Shown here one piece after another: positions 43,987 through 54,172 of a stretch of DNA of 64,000 nucleotides (within the stretch, counting starts at the first letter, position 1; the number at the start of each line of letters is the position of its first letter). The notes beneath the pieces were generated by a model. The model saw nothing but the letters and a program-made list of their open reading frames with translations, had not been told where the DNA came from and did not search any database. This DNA is from Pseudomonas urmiensis (GTDB lineage: Bacteria > Pseudomonadota > Gammaproteobacteria > Pseudomonadales > Pseudomonadaceae): contig NZ_JABWRE020000001.1 of assembly GCF_014268815.2 (NCBI RefSeq), positions 4,841,001 through 4,905,000 on the forward strand. Reading direction: 5' to 3'. A program made the translations under genes and the position numbers.

Positions 43987-45996
43987 ATGTCCCGACTCAA
44001 TCCCCGGCAACAGGAAGCCTGTGACTACGTCGGCGGCCCTCTTTTGGTGCTCGCCGGTGCAGGCTCCGGCAAGACCAGCGTGATCACGCGCAAGATCGCC
44101 CACCTGATCCAGAACTGCGGCATCCGCGCCCAGTACATCGTCGCGATGACCTTTACCAACAAGGCCGCGCGCGAGATGAAGGAGCGGGTCGGCACCCTGC
44201 TGCGCGCCGGAGAAGGCCGTGGGCTGACGGTGTGCACCTTCCACAACTTGGGCCTGAACATCATCCGCAAGGAGCATCAGCACCTTGGCTATAAGCCGGG
44301 GTTCTCGATCTTCGACGAGACCGACATCAAGGCGTTGCTGTCGGACATCATGCAAAAGGAATACTCCGGCGACGACGGCATCGACGAGATCAAGAACATG
44401 ATCGGTGCCTGGAAAAACGACCTGATCATGCCCGCCGAGGCCCTGGAGAACGCGCGCAACCCGCGTGAGCAGACCGCCGCCATCGTCTACACCCACTACC
44501 AGCGCACGCTCAAGGCGTTCAACGCGGTGGACTTCGACGACCTGATCCTGCTGCCGGTCAAGCTGTTCCAGGAAAACCCCGAGGTACTCGAGCGCTGGCA
44601 GAACAAGGTGCGCTACCTGCTGGTCGACGAATACCAGGACACCAACGCCAGCCAGTACCTGCTGGTGAAGATGCTGATCGGCATGCGCAACCAGTTCACC
44701 GTGGTGGGCGACGATGACCAGTCGATCTACGCCTGGCGTGGCGCCCGTCCAGAAAACCTGATGCTGCTCAAGGATGACTACCCGTCCTTGAAAGTGGTGA
44801 TGCTCGAGCAGAACTACCGCTCCACCAGCCGCATCCTGCGCTGCGCCAACGTGCTGATCGCCAACAACCCGCATGCGTTCGAGAAACAGCTGTGGAGCGA
44901 GATGGGCCACGGCGACGAGATCCGCGTGATCCGCTGCAAGAACGAAGAGGCCGAGGCCGAGCGGGTGGCCATGGAAATCCTCACCTTGCACCTGCGCACC
45001 GACCGCCCCTACAGCGACTTCGCCATCCTTTACCGGGGCAACTACCAGGCCAAGCTAATCGAGTTGAAGCTGCAGCACCACCAGGTGCCGTATCGCCTGT
45101 CGGGCGGTAACAGCTTCTTCGGCCGCCAGGAGGTCAAGGACCTGATGGCCTACCTGCGCCTGTTGGTCAACCCGGATGACGACAACGCCTACCTGCGGGT
45201 AATCAACGTACCACGCCGGGAAATCGGCTCGACCACCCTGGAAAAGCTCGGCAACTACTCCACCGAGCGTGGCGTGTCGATGTACGCCGCCAGCGATGAG
45301 ATGGGCCTGGGCGAGCACCTCGATGCGCGCTATACCGAGCGCTTGCAGCGTTTCAAGCATTGGCTCGATGGGGTCCGCCAAAAGGTGGCACTGGACGACC
45401 CGATCGCCGCGCTGCACGAAATGGTCCGCGACATCGACTACGAGAACTGGATCCGCCAGAACACCGCCAGCGACAAAGCCGCGGATTTTCGTATCAGCAA
45501 CGTCTGGTTCCTCATCGATGCGCTGAAGAACACCCTCGAGAAAGACGAAGAGGGTGACATGACCATCGAAGACGCCATCGGCAAGCTGGTGCTGCGTGAC
45601 ATGCTCGAGCGCCAGCAGGAAGAAGAAGAGAACGCCGAAGGCGTGCAGATGATGACCTTGCACGCCTCCAAGGGCCTGGAATTTCCCTACGTGTTCATCA
45701 TGGGCATGGAAGAAGAGATCCTCCCGCACCGCTCCAGCATCGAGGCCGACACCATCGAAGAGGAGCGGCGCCTGGCTTACGTGGGCATCACCCGCGCGCG
45801 CCAGACCCTGGCCTTCACCTTCGCCGCCAAGCGCAAGCAATACGGCGAAATCATCGACTGCACGCCCAGCCGGTTCCTCGACGAACTGCCGCCGGACGAT
45901 CTGTCGTGGGAAGGCCTGGATGATGCGCCGGTGGAAGTCAAAGCCGCGCGTGGCAACAACGCATTGGCCGATATACGGGCCATGCTCAAGCGCTAA
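43987..45996 (+). CDS. rep: ATP-dependent DNA helicase Rep
   Basis: 669 residues, superfamily 1 (UvrD/Rep) with Walker A AGAGSGKTSV (K29), TFTNKAAREMKERV, motif II VDEYQDTNASQ, QNYRS, and GITRARQTL near the end. The length matches E. coli Rep (673). Rep moves 3'-5' on ssDNA and helps forks pass nucleoprotein blocks. The start ATG follows the GTTTCTAGC leader; no strong Shine-Dalgarno sequence. xpt follows after 64 bp. Confidence 0.96.
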   Translation: MSRLNPRQQEACDYVGGPLLVLAGAGSGKTSVITRKIAHLIQNCGIRAQYIVAMTFTNKAAREMKERVGTLLRAGEGRGLTVCTFHNLGLNIIRKEHQHLGYKPGFSIFDETDIKALLSDIMQKEYSGDDGIDEIKNMIGAWKNDLIMPAEALENARNPREQTAAIVYTHYQRTLKAFNAVDFDDLILLPVKLFQENPEVLERWQNKVRYLLVDEYQDTNASQYLLVKMLIGMRNQFTVVGDDDQSIYAWRGARPENLMLLKDDYPSLKVVMLEQNYRSTSRILRCANVLIANNPHAFEKQLWSEMGHGDEIRVIRCKNEEAEAERVAMEILTLHLRTDRPYSDFAILYRGNYQAKLIELKLQHHQVPYRLSGGNSFFGRQEVKDLMAYLRLLVNPDDDNAYLRVINVPRREIGSTTLEKLGNYSTERGVSMYAASDEMGLGEHLDARYTERLQRFKHWLDGVRQKVALDDPIAALHEMVRDIDYENWIRQNTASDKAADFRISNVWFLIDALKNTLEKDEEGDMTIEDAIGKLVLRDMLERQQEEEENAEGVQMMTLHASKGLEFPYVFIMGMEEEILPHRSSIEADTIEEERRLAYVGITRARQTLAFTFAAKRKQYGEIIDCTPSRFLDELPPDDLSWEGLDDAPVEVKAARGNNALADIRAMLKR

Positions 45997-46006
45997 TCAC
46001 CTTTAA

Positions 46007-46780
<774 letters not shown>

Positions 46781-46789
<9 letters not shown>

Positions 46790-46869
46790 GGCTTGCCCCG
46801 CGATAGCATAAGCAGGAGCGCCTTCGCTGTCTGCTATGACGCTATCGCGGGGCAAGCCCGCTCCCACGC
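46781..46869. repeat. REP inverted pair
   Basis: CGTGGGAGCGGGCTTGCCCC...GATAGC facing GCTATCGCGGGGCAAGCCCG...CCCACG, adjoining the tandem repeat and the acetyl-CoA hydrolase gene end. Confidence 0.9.
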
Positions 46870-46899
46870 TACGCCCTAGTGGCTAGCAGCTCGCCTACC

Positions 46900-48762
46900 T
46901 CAGCGAGTCGCCTGCAATCCGGCCAGCAACAACCGCTGGTACAGCTCCTCCTTCAGCCCCTGCGGCTGCTCCAGCCCCATCCGCGCCAGCTGCGTCGGAT
47001 AGGCCTCAGGCGCCGGCGCATCCAGTGCCGCCTTGCCCAACTGCAACACCTCGCTCAGCTTGAACTTGCTCTTGAGCCAGTTCAGCGCCCTTAGCAAATC
47101 CCTCTCTTCGGCGGTGAAATCACTGCCCAACGGATACTCCGGGAACAACCGCGGATGATGCTCGCGCAGCGCCTCCAGCCGCTCAGGTGTGTTGTCCCTG
47201 AAGCGCTCGTCCAACTCGAAATCCTTGGCCAGCTTGCCCGCCGCCTTGGCCTGCTCCATCAATTCAGCCTGAAAGCGTGAATCGCTGATCGCCAGCAAGC
47301 GCGCGATTACCTCGCTGTCAGTCTGCCCGCGCAGGTCAGCAATGCCGTACTCAGTCACCACGATGTCGCGCAGATGGCGGGGAATGGTGCAGTGGCCATA
47401 GGTCCAGAACAGGTTCGAGGTCACCTCGCCGCCCGCCTCGCGCCAGCTCCTGAGCAGCAGAATCGAACGCCCGCCTTCCAGCGCATGGCCCTGGGCAACG
47501 AAGTTGTACTGACCGCCGACGCCGCTGAGCACGCGACCATCTTCCAACTGATCGGCCACCCCGGCGCCTAGCAGGGTCATGCCGAACACCGTGTTGATGA
47601 AGCGTGCATCGCGGCGCTGACGGCGCTTGAGCTCTTCCTGGCCGTACAGTTCGTTGATAAAGCTGATGGCGGTCATCGCGTATTGCTTGCGCTGCTCCAG
47701 CGGCATCTCGCGCAGGCGCTGGTAGAACGCGCGCGGGCCGAGGAAAAATCCGCCATGCACCAGTACCCCGTGCTCATCGGCAGGCCTGCGCACCACCCCA
47801 GCTTCGGCCAACGCCAGGAGGCCGTTGACGAACATTTCGCTGCAGCCATACAGGCCTTGGGCGAAGGCATCCAGGCCGCCTTCGCTGTCGATCAGTGGCT
47901 GCCAGGGGCCGACGTCCAGCTCGTTGAGCAAGGCGCGATAGCCCTGGTTGTCGCCCTGACGCGCCAGCAAGGCTGCCGCCACGGCGTCGCCCATGGCGCC
48001 GATGCCGATCTGCAGGGTGCCGCCGTCGCGCACCAGGGTGCTGGCATGCAAGCCGATGCAATGGTCTTGGGTCGCGACCGGCATGTTCGGAGTGGAGAAC
48101 AGCCGCCGCTGCTCCGGCTCGTCGATCAACAGGTCGAACGCCTCTCGCCCCAGCTGCGCAGCACCCGGCATGTAGGGCAACTCGCTGTGCACTTGGCCGA
48201 GGATCAGGATGGTTTCGCCGGCGGCACGTCGCTTGGCGATCATGGGTAGCAGGTCGAGGGTGATGTCCGGGTTGCAGGCCAGGCTCAGCTGATCAGGATA
48301 CTCCGGCGTTGCGGCCACCAACTGCGCCACCAGGTTGAGGCCCTTGGCGTTAATGTCGCGGGCGGCATGGCTGTAGTTGCTGCTGACGTAGTCCTGCTGG
48401 GCCATGGCGCTGTGCAGCAGGCTGCCGGGCTGCATGAAGAACTGCTCGACGCGGATGTTCGCTGGCAGTTGGTCATTGCGCAGGTCGGCGAGGTAGTCGA
48501 GCTCTTGGTAGTCGGCGAACACCCGTTCGATGAAGGGTTCGAGGAAGCGCCGTTGCAGGCCGTCGCCCAGCGGTGGGCGGCCCAGGGTCAGCGCGGTGTA
48601 GATGGTCAGGCGCCGCTCAGGCAGCGCGCGGATTCTGGCGTAGAGCGCGTTGACGAAGGCATTGGGCTTACCCAGGCCCAGGGGCAGGCCCATGTGGATA
48701 TGCGCCGGCAGGTGAGCGAGGACATGCTCGACCGCCTGGTCGATGGAACAGCTGTGGGCCAT
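46900..48762 (-). CDS. Acetyl-CoA hydrolase/transferase-family protein
   Basis: 620 residues from ATG 48762 (CACAGGAGGCACAG before it; the ATG 18 nt upstream has no such site). The fold is that of CoA transferases/acetyl-CoA hydrolases: HMGLPLGLGKPNAFVNALYAR at the start, TYGHCTIPRHLRDIVVTEYGIADLRGQTDSEVIARLLAI in the second half. It may move CoA between acetate, succinate or other acids, or hydrolyse acetyl-CoA; the substrate is not decided by the sequence. Long for the family because of a helical C-terminal addition. Confidence 0.85.
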   Translation of the reverse strand: MAHSCSIDQAVEHVLAHLPAHIHMGLPLGLGKPNAFVNALYARIRALPERRLTIYTALTLGRPPLGDGLQRRFLEPFIERVFADYQELDYLADLRNDQLPANIRVEQFFMQPGSLLHSAMAQQDYVSSNYSHAARDINAKGLNLVAQLVAATPEYPDQLSLACNPDITLDLLPMIAKRRAAGETILILGQVHSELPYMPGAAQLGREAFDLLIDEPEQRRLFSTPNMPVATQDHCIGLHASTLVRDGGTLQIGIGAMGDAVAAALLARQGDNQGYRALLNELDVGPWQPLIDSEGGLDAFAQGLYGCSEMFVNGLLALAEAGVVRRPADEHGVLVHGGFFLGPRAFYQRLREMPLEQRKQYAMTAISFINELYGQEELKRRQRRDARFINTVFGMTLLGAGVADQLEDGRVLSGVGGQYNFVAQGHALEGGRSILLLRSWREAGGEVTSNLFWTYGHCTIPRHLRDIVVTEYGIADLRGQTDSEVIARLLAISDSRFQAELMEQAKAAGKLAKDFELDERFRDNTPERLEALREHHPRLFPEYPLGSDFTAEERDLLRALNWLKSKFKLSEVLQLGKAALDAPAPEAYPTQLARMGLEQPQGLKEELYQRLLLAGLQATR

Positions 48763-48827
48763 CTGTGCCTCCTGTGACATCCGTGCATTCAGGGGTTGGA
48801 CCGTGGGCAGCCTGCAATTGCTGCATA

Positions 48828-48900
48828 GGCCTATTCGCGGGCAAGCCCGCTACCACAGGGTGAGCGATGATCCCTGTGGGAGCGGGCTTGCCCGCGAAAA
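48828..48900. repeat. REP inverted pair
   Basis: CTATTCGCGGGCAAGCCCGC-type arm facing TGTGGGAGCGGGCTTGCCCG, upstream of the acetyl-CoA hydrolase gene and downstream of cytochrome c5. Confidence 0.9.
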
Positions 48901-48929
48901 GGACAGCACCAATTCAAGCCCGCAAACAC

Positions 48930-48954
48930 AAAGCCCGCCAAACGGCGGGCTGTG
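48930..48954 (-). terminator. Terminator of the cytochrome c5 gene
   Basis: AGCCCGCC AAAC GGCGGGCT stem 17 bp after the stop; read on the minus strand it is followed by TTTGTGTTT. Confidence 0.8.
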
Positions 48955-48970
48955 CAAATTCAGTTAAGCC

Positions 48971-49393
48971 TCAAAGGCCAGACATCTTCTTGATCGCAGC
49001 CTTGAGCTCTTCATCCGAGCAATCGGCACAGGTGCCTTTCGGCGGCATGGCGTTGATGCCGGTGATCGCCTTGGCCAGGATGCCATCCAAGCCGCCCTGG
49101 TGATCGGCGCGCTCTTTCCACGCGGCGGTATCGCCAATCTTCGGCGCATTCAGCAGGCCGGTGCCATGGCAGGCGTTGCAGTGCTTGGCGATAACTTCAT
49201 CGGGCGTCTTCGCCCCACCGCCGCTGGCAGCGGTCGCCACTTCCATGCCTTTGCACTCCTGGCCCTGGACACACACCTGGCCGACCGGCTCCAGGCGCTT
49301 GGCAAGTTCATCGTTGGTCGCTGCGTGTGCATTGAGTGCCCAGAGGGCGAAAACGGCTGCTGGTACGGCCAGCATCTTCTTGATTTGGTTCAC
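48971..49393 (-). CDS. Cytochrome c5-like periplasmic electron carrier
   Basis: 140 residues from GTG 49393 (GAGGG upstream). Signal peptide to about residue 24 (NAHA). Haem-binding CNACH motif in KHCNACHGTGLLNAPK, an axial methionine in GINAMPPKGTCADC, plus the pair of conserved cysteines of cytochrome c5 (GTCADCS). Carries electrons in the periplasm between membrane complexes. A further upstream ATG is ignored because of the ribosome site at the GTG. Confidence 0.9.
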   Translation of the reverse strand: MNQIKKMLAVPAAVFALWALNAHAATNDELAKRLEPVGQVCVQGQECKGMEVATAASGGGAKTPDEVIAKHCNACHGTGLLNAPKIGDTAAWKERADHQGGLDGILAKAITGINAMPPKGTCADCSDEELKAAIKKMSGL

Positions 49394-49528
49394 GCGTACA
49401 CCCTCATGGTGGCTAATCACGCCCGCAGCCACGAATTGCGGGCGTTGAAAAGTATAGCGGGATCCCAAGAGCCGTGAAACGACCACACACTGGAAAGGGG
49501 TATTGGCGAAGCAATACGCTGCGCTGGA

Positions 49529-50077
49529 TCAAAAGTTCGACGGCGTGGCAGCGCTGATCAGCCGGGCAGGCTCGTTGAAGGGGTTGCGAAATCGATGCGG
49601 GCGGGTGCTTTCGAAGTAGTAGCTGTCGCCGGCTTCGAGCAGGAAGGTCTCGGTGCCGACCACCAGCTCCAGGCGGCCTTCGAGCAAAATGCCGGTCTCT
49701 TCGCCATCGTGGGTCAACATCTCTTCGCCGGTGTCGGCACCCGGTGGATAAACCTCGTTGAGGAAGGCAATCGCCCGATTGGGGTGCGACTTGCCGACCA
49801 GCTTCATGGTCACCGCACCGTCGGAGATATCGATCAGCTCGTGTGCTTTGTAGACGATCTGCGTGGGACTCTCCGACGCCAGTTCGACCGAAAAGAACTC
49901 GACCATGGACATGGGAATGCCGCTGAGCACCTTGCGCAGGGAGCTGATCGACGGGCTCACGCTGTTCTTCTCGATCATCGAGATGGTGCTGTTGGTTACC
50001 CCCGCGCGCTTGGCGAGTTCACGCTGGGACAGGCCCTTGAGCTTGCGGATGGCTTGCAGTCGTTCGCCGACGTCCAA
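49529..50077 (-). CDS. XRE/cupin regulator (PuuR-type)
   Basis: 182 residues: HTH (LQAIRKLKGLSQRELAKRAGVTNSTISMIEKNSVSPSISSLRKVL) then a cupin domain (GEETGILLEGRLELVVGTETFLLEAGDSYYFESTRPHRFRN). PuuR of E. coli represses the putrescine genes. The PuuB- and PuuC-like genes at 54173 and 60466 are candidates for its control. Its own promoter lies in the gap to dadX. Confidence 0.9.
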   Translation of the reverse strand: MDVGERLQAIRKLKGLSQRELAKRAGVTNSTISMIEKNSVSPSISSLRKVLSGIPMSMVEFFSVELASESPTQIVYKAHELIDISDGAVTMKLVGKSHPNRAIAFLNEVYPPGADTGEEMLTHDGEETGILLEGRLELVVGTETFLLEAGDSYYFESTRPHRFRNPFNEPARLISAATPSNF

Positions 50078-50186
50078 AGCTGGAGCCTCCTGAAACGGTC
50101 GAGATGGGGTCGAATGTGAACGATATCATGGCAATGCCGTTCAGTATTTACAACACTCGAGGCCCCAGCCTGTCCGCTTCAGCGCC

Positions 50187-51260
50187 TTATTCGCCGATAT
50201 AGTCCAGCGGCACGCGTTTGAGGTTGCAGAAGATCTGGTAGGGGATGGTGCCCGCAGCCATCGCCACATCGCTGGCCAGTACCTGCTTGCCCCACAGCTC
50301 GACCGGGCTGCCCAGGGTCGCTTCGGGGATGTCGGTGAGGTCGACGCAGAGCATGTCCATCGACACTCGGCCGATCAACTGGGTGCGCTTGCCGGCGACC
50401 ATTACCGGCGTACCGGTAGGCGCCAAACGCGGATAGCCATCGGCATACCCCATGGCCACCACGCCGACGCGGGTCGGGCGCGGACTGACGAACTTGGCGC
50501 CGTAGCCCACCGGCTCGCCAGCCGGCAGCTCGCGCACGCTGATGATCCGCGATTGCAGGGTCATCACCGGTTGCAGGCGTGCGGCCTCAGCCTGGGCGAC
50601 TTCGAACGGGGTAGCACCGTACAGCATGATGCCGGGGCGCACCCAGTCGCTCGGCACGTGCGGCCAGCCCAGCACTGCCGGGGAGTTGCGCAGGCTGCAC
50701 TCGGCGCTCAGGCCCTGGCGAGCAGCTTCGAATACCGCCACCTGTTGCGCAGTCGAGTCGACATCCAGTTCGTCGGCGCGGGCGAAGTGGCTCATCAGCA
50801 CAATGCGCGCGACCTTGCCGCTGGCCAGCAGGCGCTGGTAAGCGTCGTGGTAATCCTTCGGATGAACGCCAACCCGGTGCATACCGGTATCGAGCTTGAG
50901 CCAGATCTTCAGCGGCTTGCTGACCGGGGTCTGCTCGATCGCTTCCAGCTGCCACAGCGAGTGCACCACGCACCACAGGTCATGCTCGCTGATCAGGGCC
51001 AGTTCGCTGGCCTCGAAGAAGCCTTCGAGCAATAGCACCGGGGCCTTGATGCCTGCCGCACGTAGCTCCAGGGCTTCCTCGATGCAGGCCACGGCAAAGC
51101 CATCAGCCTCGGCCTCAAGCGCCAGGGCACAACGTACCGCGCCATGACCATAGGCATCGGCCTTGATCACGGCAAGGGCCTTGGCGCCGGATAACTCACG
51201 GGCCAGACGGTAGTTGTGACGCAGGGCTTGAAGATCGATCAGGGCACGGGCGGGACGCAT
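50187..51260 (-). CDS. dadX: Catabolic alanine racemase
   Basis: 357 residues from ATG 51260. The PLP lysine is K33 ([16 protein letters not shown]); the second-base tyrosine lies in [10 protein letters not shown]. It interconverts L- and D-alanine so that DadA can oxidise the D-form. It is the last gene of dadA-ridA-dadX; 89 bp separate it from ridA. The in-frame upstream ATG at 51305 gives extra residues without a ribosome site. Confidence 0.93.
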   Translation of the reverse strand: MRPARALIDLQALRHNYRLARELSGAKALAVIKADAYGHGAVRCALALEAEADGFAVACIEEALELRAAGIKAPVLLLEGFFEASELALISEHDLWCVVHSLWQLEAIEQTPVSKPLKIWLKLDTGMHRVGVHPKDYHDAYQRLLASGKVARIVLMSHFARADELDVDSTAQQVAVFEAARQGLSAECSLRNSPAVLGWPHVPSDWVRPGIMLYGATPFEVAQAEAARLQPVMTLQSRIISVRELPAGEPVGYGAKFVSPRPTRVGVVAMGYADGYPRLAPTGTPVMVAGKRTQLIGRVSMDMLCVDLTDIPEATLGSPVELWGKQVLASDVAMAAGTIPYQIFCNLKRVPLDYIGE

Positions 51261-51349
51261 GGCGGCAGCCTTTTGGCAGTTCTGGTTTGAATAAATCCCC
51301 GGCACGGCAGACGGGGGTAGGTGCCACCGCGCCGGGGTGAGGGAACGGG

Positions 51350-51703
51350 TTACGGCAGTGCGGCGACTACCGACAGCTCAACGAGGATTTCCGGCTCGCA
51401 CAGCTTGGCTTCGACCGTGGCACGGGCTGGGGCGACGCCTTCTGGCAGCCACTGGTCCCACACTGCGTTCATGCCGGCGAAGTGCGCATCGATGTCCTTC
51501 AGGTAGATGGTCACCGACAGCAGGCGAGTCTTGTCGGTGCCCGCCTGATCCAGCAGCTTCTCGATGCTGGCCAGGGTTTCGCGGGTCTGCTGTTCGATGC
51601 CGGCGCTCATGTCGTCAGCCACTTGGCCCGCCAGGTAAACGGTGCCGTTGTGGGTGACGATCTGGCTCATGCGCTCATTGGTGAGCTGGCGCTGGATTGC
51701 CAT
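51350..51703 (-). CDS. RidA-family protein in the dad operon
   Basis: 117 residues from ATG 51703 (AAGGAG before it, inside the dadA 3' end). The YjgF/RidA fold is seen in [32 protein letters not shown] and the C-terminal [17 protein letters not shown] with the conserved arginine. RidA proteins hydrolyse reactive imines or enamines. The position between dadA and dadX points to cleaning up the 2-iminopropanoate formed by DadA (inference). Overlap with dadA is 29 nt. Confidence 0.9.
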   Translation of the reverse strand: MAIQRQLTNERMSQIVTHNGTVYLAGQVADDMSAGIEQQTRETLASIEKLLDQAGTDKTRLLSVTIYLKDIDAHFAGMNAVWDQWLPEGVAPARATVEAKLCEPEILVELSVVAALP

Positions 51704-52976
51704 GCTTGGCGATCTCCTTGTTGTTGCCGTAACGGGAAATATCGAGGCCTTCGGCACTGATTTGCGGCTTGCGCCGGGCAATCAGATCGGCCAGCAAACG
51801 GCCGGAGCCGCAGGCCATGGTCCAGCCCAAGGTGCCGTGACCGGTGTTGAGGAACAGGTTACGGAACGGCGTGGCACCCACGATCGGCGTGCCGTCCGGA
51901 GTCGCCGGACGCAGGCCGGTCCAGAAGCTGGCCTGGCTCAGGTCGCCGCCGCGAGGATAAAGGTCGTTGACGATCATCTCCAGCGTTTCGCGTCGACGCG
52001 GGTTCAGCGACAGGTCAAAACCGGCGATTTCAGCCATGCCGCCGACGCGGATACGGTTGTCGAAACGGGTGATGGCGACCTTGTAGGTTTCGTCGAGAAT
52101 GGTCGAGGTCGGGGCCATCGCCGGGTCGGTGATCGGCACGGTCAGCGAGTAGCCTTTGAGCGGGTAGACCGGCGCCTTGATGCCCAGCGGCTTGAGCATC
52201 TGCGGCGAGTAGCTGCCCAGCGCCAGCACATAGCGGTCGGCGGTTTCCAGCTTGCCATCGATCCACACACCGTTGATCCGGTCGCCAGCGAAGTCCAGGC
52301 GCTGGATGTCCTGGCCGAAGCGGAACTCCACACCCAGCTTGATCGCCATCTCAGCCAGCTTGGTGGTGAACAGCTGGCAGTCGCCGGTCTGGTCATTAGG
52401 CAGGCGCAAGGCGCCAGCGAGGATATCCTTCACCCCAGCCAGGGCCGGTTCAACGCGGGCGATGCCGTCGCGGTCGAGCAGCTCATAAGGCACGCCGGAC
52501 TGTTCCAGCACGGCGATGTCTTTAGCCGCAGCGTCTACCTGGGCCTGGGTACGGAACAGCTGGGTGGTGCCCAGCGCGCGGTTTTCATAACTCAGGCCGG
52601 TTTCGGCGCGCAGCTCGTCGAGGCAGTCACGGCTGTACTCGGACAAACGCACCATGCGCTCCTTGTTCACCGCATAACGGCTGGCGGTGCAGTTGCGCAG
52701 CATCTGCGCCATCCACAGGTACTGATCGACGTCGCCAGTCAGCTTGATGGCCAGCGGGGCGTGGCGTTCAAGCAGCCACTTGATGGCCTTGAGCGGCACG
52801 CCTGGGGCAGCCCAGGGCGAGGCATAGCCGGGCGAGATCTGGCCGGCGTTGGCAAAGCTGGTTTCCATGGCCACCGCTGGCTGGCGGTCGACCACCGTGA
52901 CTTCGAAACCTTGCCGGGCCAGATAGTAGGCACTGGCGGTTCCGATTACACCGCTACCAAGTACCAGAACTCGCAT
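51675..52976 (-). CDS. dadA: D-amino acid dehydrogenase small subunit
   Basis: 433 residues; FAD motif [32 protein letters not shown] at the N-terminus and the DAO-type [15 protein letters not shown] near the end, where flavin binds. It oxidises D-alanine (and other D-amino acids) to the imino acid, passing electrons to the respiratory chain. Length matches E. coli DadA (432). Divergent from lrp. Confidence 0.96.
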   Translation of the reverse strand: MRVLVLGSGVIGTASAYYLARQGFEVTVVDRQPAVAMETSFANAGQISPGYASPWAAPGVPLKAIKWLLERHAPLAIKLTGDVDQYLWMAQMLRNCTASRYAVNKERMVRLSEYSRDCLDELRAETGLSYENRALGTTQLFRTQAQVDAAAKDIAVLEQSGVPYELLDRDGIARVEPALAGVKDILAGALRLPNDQTGDCQLFTTKLAEMAIKLGVEFRFGQDIQRLDFAGDRINGVWIDGKLETADRYVLALGSYSPQMLKPLGIKAPVYPLKGYSLTVPITDPAMAPTSTILDETYKVAITRFDNRIRVGGMAEIAGFDLSLNPRRRETLEMIVNDLYPRGGDLSQASFWTGLRPATPDGTPIVGATPFRNLFLNTGHGTLGWTMACGSGRLLADLIARRKPQISAEGLDISRYGNNKEIAKHGNPAPAHQ

Positions 52977-53039
52977 CGTTTATCCCTCGCACGCGGCGCA
53001 CCGCAGTCTTTTGTTGATATGGCATGGATGCGCGCAGTA

Positions 53040-53085
53040 TAAGAAGGACAGGCCAGTGCATTTCACTATATAAAAGCCTATATTT
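53040..53085. promoter_or_regulatory. A+T-rich control region between dadA and lrp
   Basis: TTTCACTATATAAAAGCCTATATTTG stands out in GC-rich DNA and sits in the divergent gap. Lrp-type regulators favour such DNA and usually control both dadA and themselves. Confidence 0.4.
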
Positions 53086-53131
53086 GGCGACAATTCTTGG
53101 CAAAGTGGCCTTTTACGGAGGGGCATCCCCT

Positions 53132-53620
53132 ATGAGAACCCAGCATCAGAGCAAGCGTGAACTGGACAAGATCGACCGCAACATCCTGCGGATCCTGCAG
53201 AATGACGGGCGTATTTCCTTCACCGAACTGGGCGAAAAAGTAGGGCTTTCCACGACCCCTTGCACCGAGCGCGTGCGCCGGCTGGAGCGCGAAGGGATCA
53301 TCATGGGCTACAACGCCCGGCTCAATCCGCAGCACCTCAAAGGCAGCCTGCTGGTGTTCGTCGAAATCAGCCTGGACTACAAGTCGGGCGACACCTTCGA
53401 GGAGTTCCGCCGCGCCGTGCTCAAGCTGCCGCATGTACTCGAATGCCATTTGGTTTCGGGCGACTTCGACTACCTGGTGAAGGCACGGATTTCCGAGATG
53501 GCCTCGTACCGCAAGCTGCTGGGCGACATCCTGCTCAAGCTGCCGCATGTGCGCGAGTCGAAGAGCTATATCGTCATGGAAGAAGTCAAAGAGAGCCTGT
53601 GCCTGCCGATTCCCGACTGA
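53132..53620 (+). CDS. lrp: Lrp/AsnC-family regulator of the dad operon
   Basis: 162 residues from ATG 53132 (GGAGGGG upstream). N-terminal HTH (LDKIDRNILRILQNDGRISFTELGEKVGLSTTPCTERVRRLEREGII) and the RAM ligand domain (SGDFDYLVKARISEMASYRKLL). It senses L-alanine or leucine and acts on the divergent dadA operon in pseudomonads. The in-frame ATG at 53024 is not used, since the family begins near here. Confidence 0.93.
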   Translation: MRTQHQSKRELDKIDRNILRILQNDGRISFTELGEKVGLSTTPCTERVRRLEREGIIMGYNARLNPQHLKGSLLVFVEISLDYKSGDTFEEFRRAVLKLPHVLECHLVSGDFDYLVKARISEMASYRKLLGDILLKLPHVRESKSYIVMEEVKESLCLPIPD

Positions 53621-53626
53621 GGCTGC

Positions 53627-53980
53627 TCAGACCAGTACCTGGCGCGTACTGGCGATGAACTGGTGGACCAACTGCTCGGCCTGCGGGTCGATGGGCTGCT
53701 GCGGCCCACGCCCACGTGGGCAGGCCATGCGCGGGGTGGTGCCGAACAGGCGGCAGATCATTGGCCGATCTTCGTAGACCGTGCAGCCTTGCGGGCCTAG
53801 ATGCACGCAGTCCAGGCGCTCGAGGGCGGCGTCCTGCTCGGCCTGGGACTTGCGCGGTAGCTGGGCCATTTCTTCTGCTGAAGTGGTGACCGGACCGCAG
53901 CAGTCGTGGCAGCCGGGCTCGCATTCGAAGGAAGGAATGAGCTCGCGCAGGAAGTGGATCTTGTGGCGATTGCAGGACAT
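53627..53980 (-). CDS. YkgJ-type cysteine-cluster protein
   Basis: 117 residues with the conserved cysteines of the family: CEPGCHDCCGP near 20-30, C58, C66, CRLFG near 76 and C86 (ACPRGRG). Such proteins are thought to bind an Fe-S or zinc centre; the role is unknown. Its stop is 6 bp from the convergent lrp stop. Confidence 0.85.
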   Translation of the reverse strand: MSCNRHKIHFLRELIPSFECEPGCHDCCGPVTTSAEEMAQLPRKSQAEQDAALERLDCVHLGPQGCTVYEDRPMICRLFGTTPRMACPRGRGPQQPIDPQAEQLVHQFIASTRQVLV

Positions 53981-54020
53981 GGCGGCGCTAGGATCAAGAG
54001 AATGTGCTCAATTATAGGCC

Positions 54021-54106
54021 CATTCGCGGGGCAAGCCCGCACCTAGCGTATACCCAGGTAGCCTACACCTGTGGTCACGTGGGAGCGGGCTTGCCCCGCG
54101 ATAGCG
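54021..54106. repeat. REP inverted pair
   Basis: CCATTCGCGGGGCAAGCCCG...ACC facing CGTGGGAGCGGGCTTGCCCC; a pair between YkgJ and the oxidoreductase. Confidence 0.88.
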
Positions 54107-54172
54107 CCGGTTGCCGCACCACCCACCCCAGCTTATCCTCGCATCCCTCAACAAACACCCAGGGCCGAGCCA

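Noticed and set aside
51642..53042. 466-aa plus-strand frame opposite dadA
   Set aside because: Antisense of DadA with no family features.
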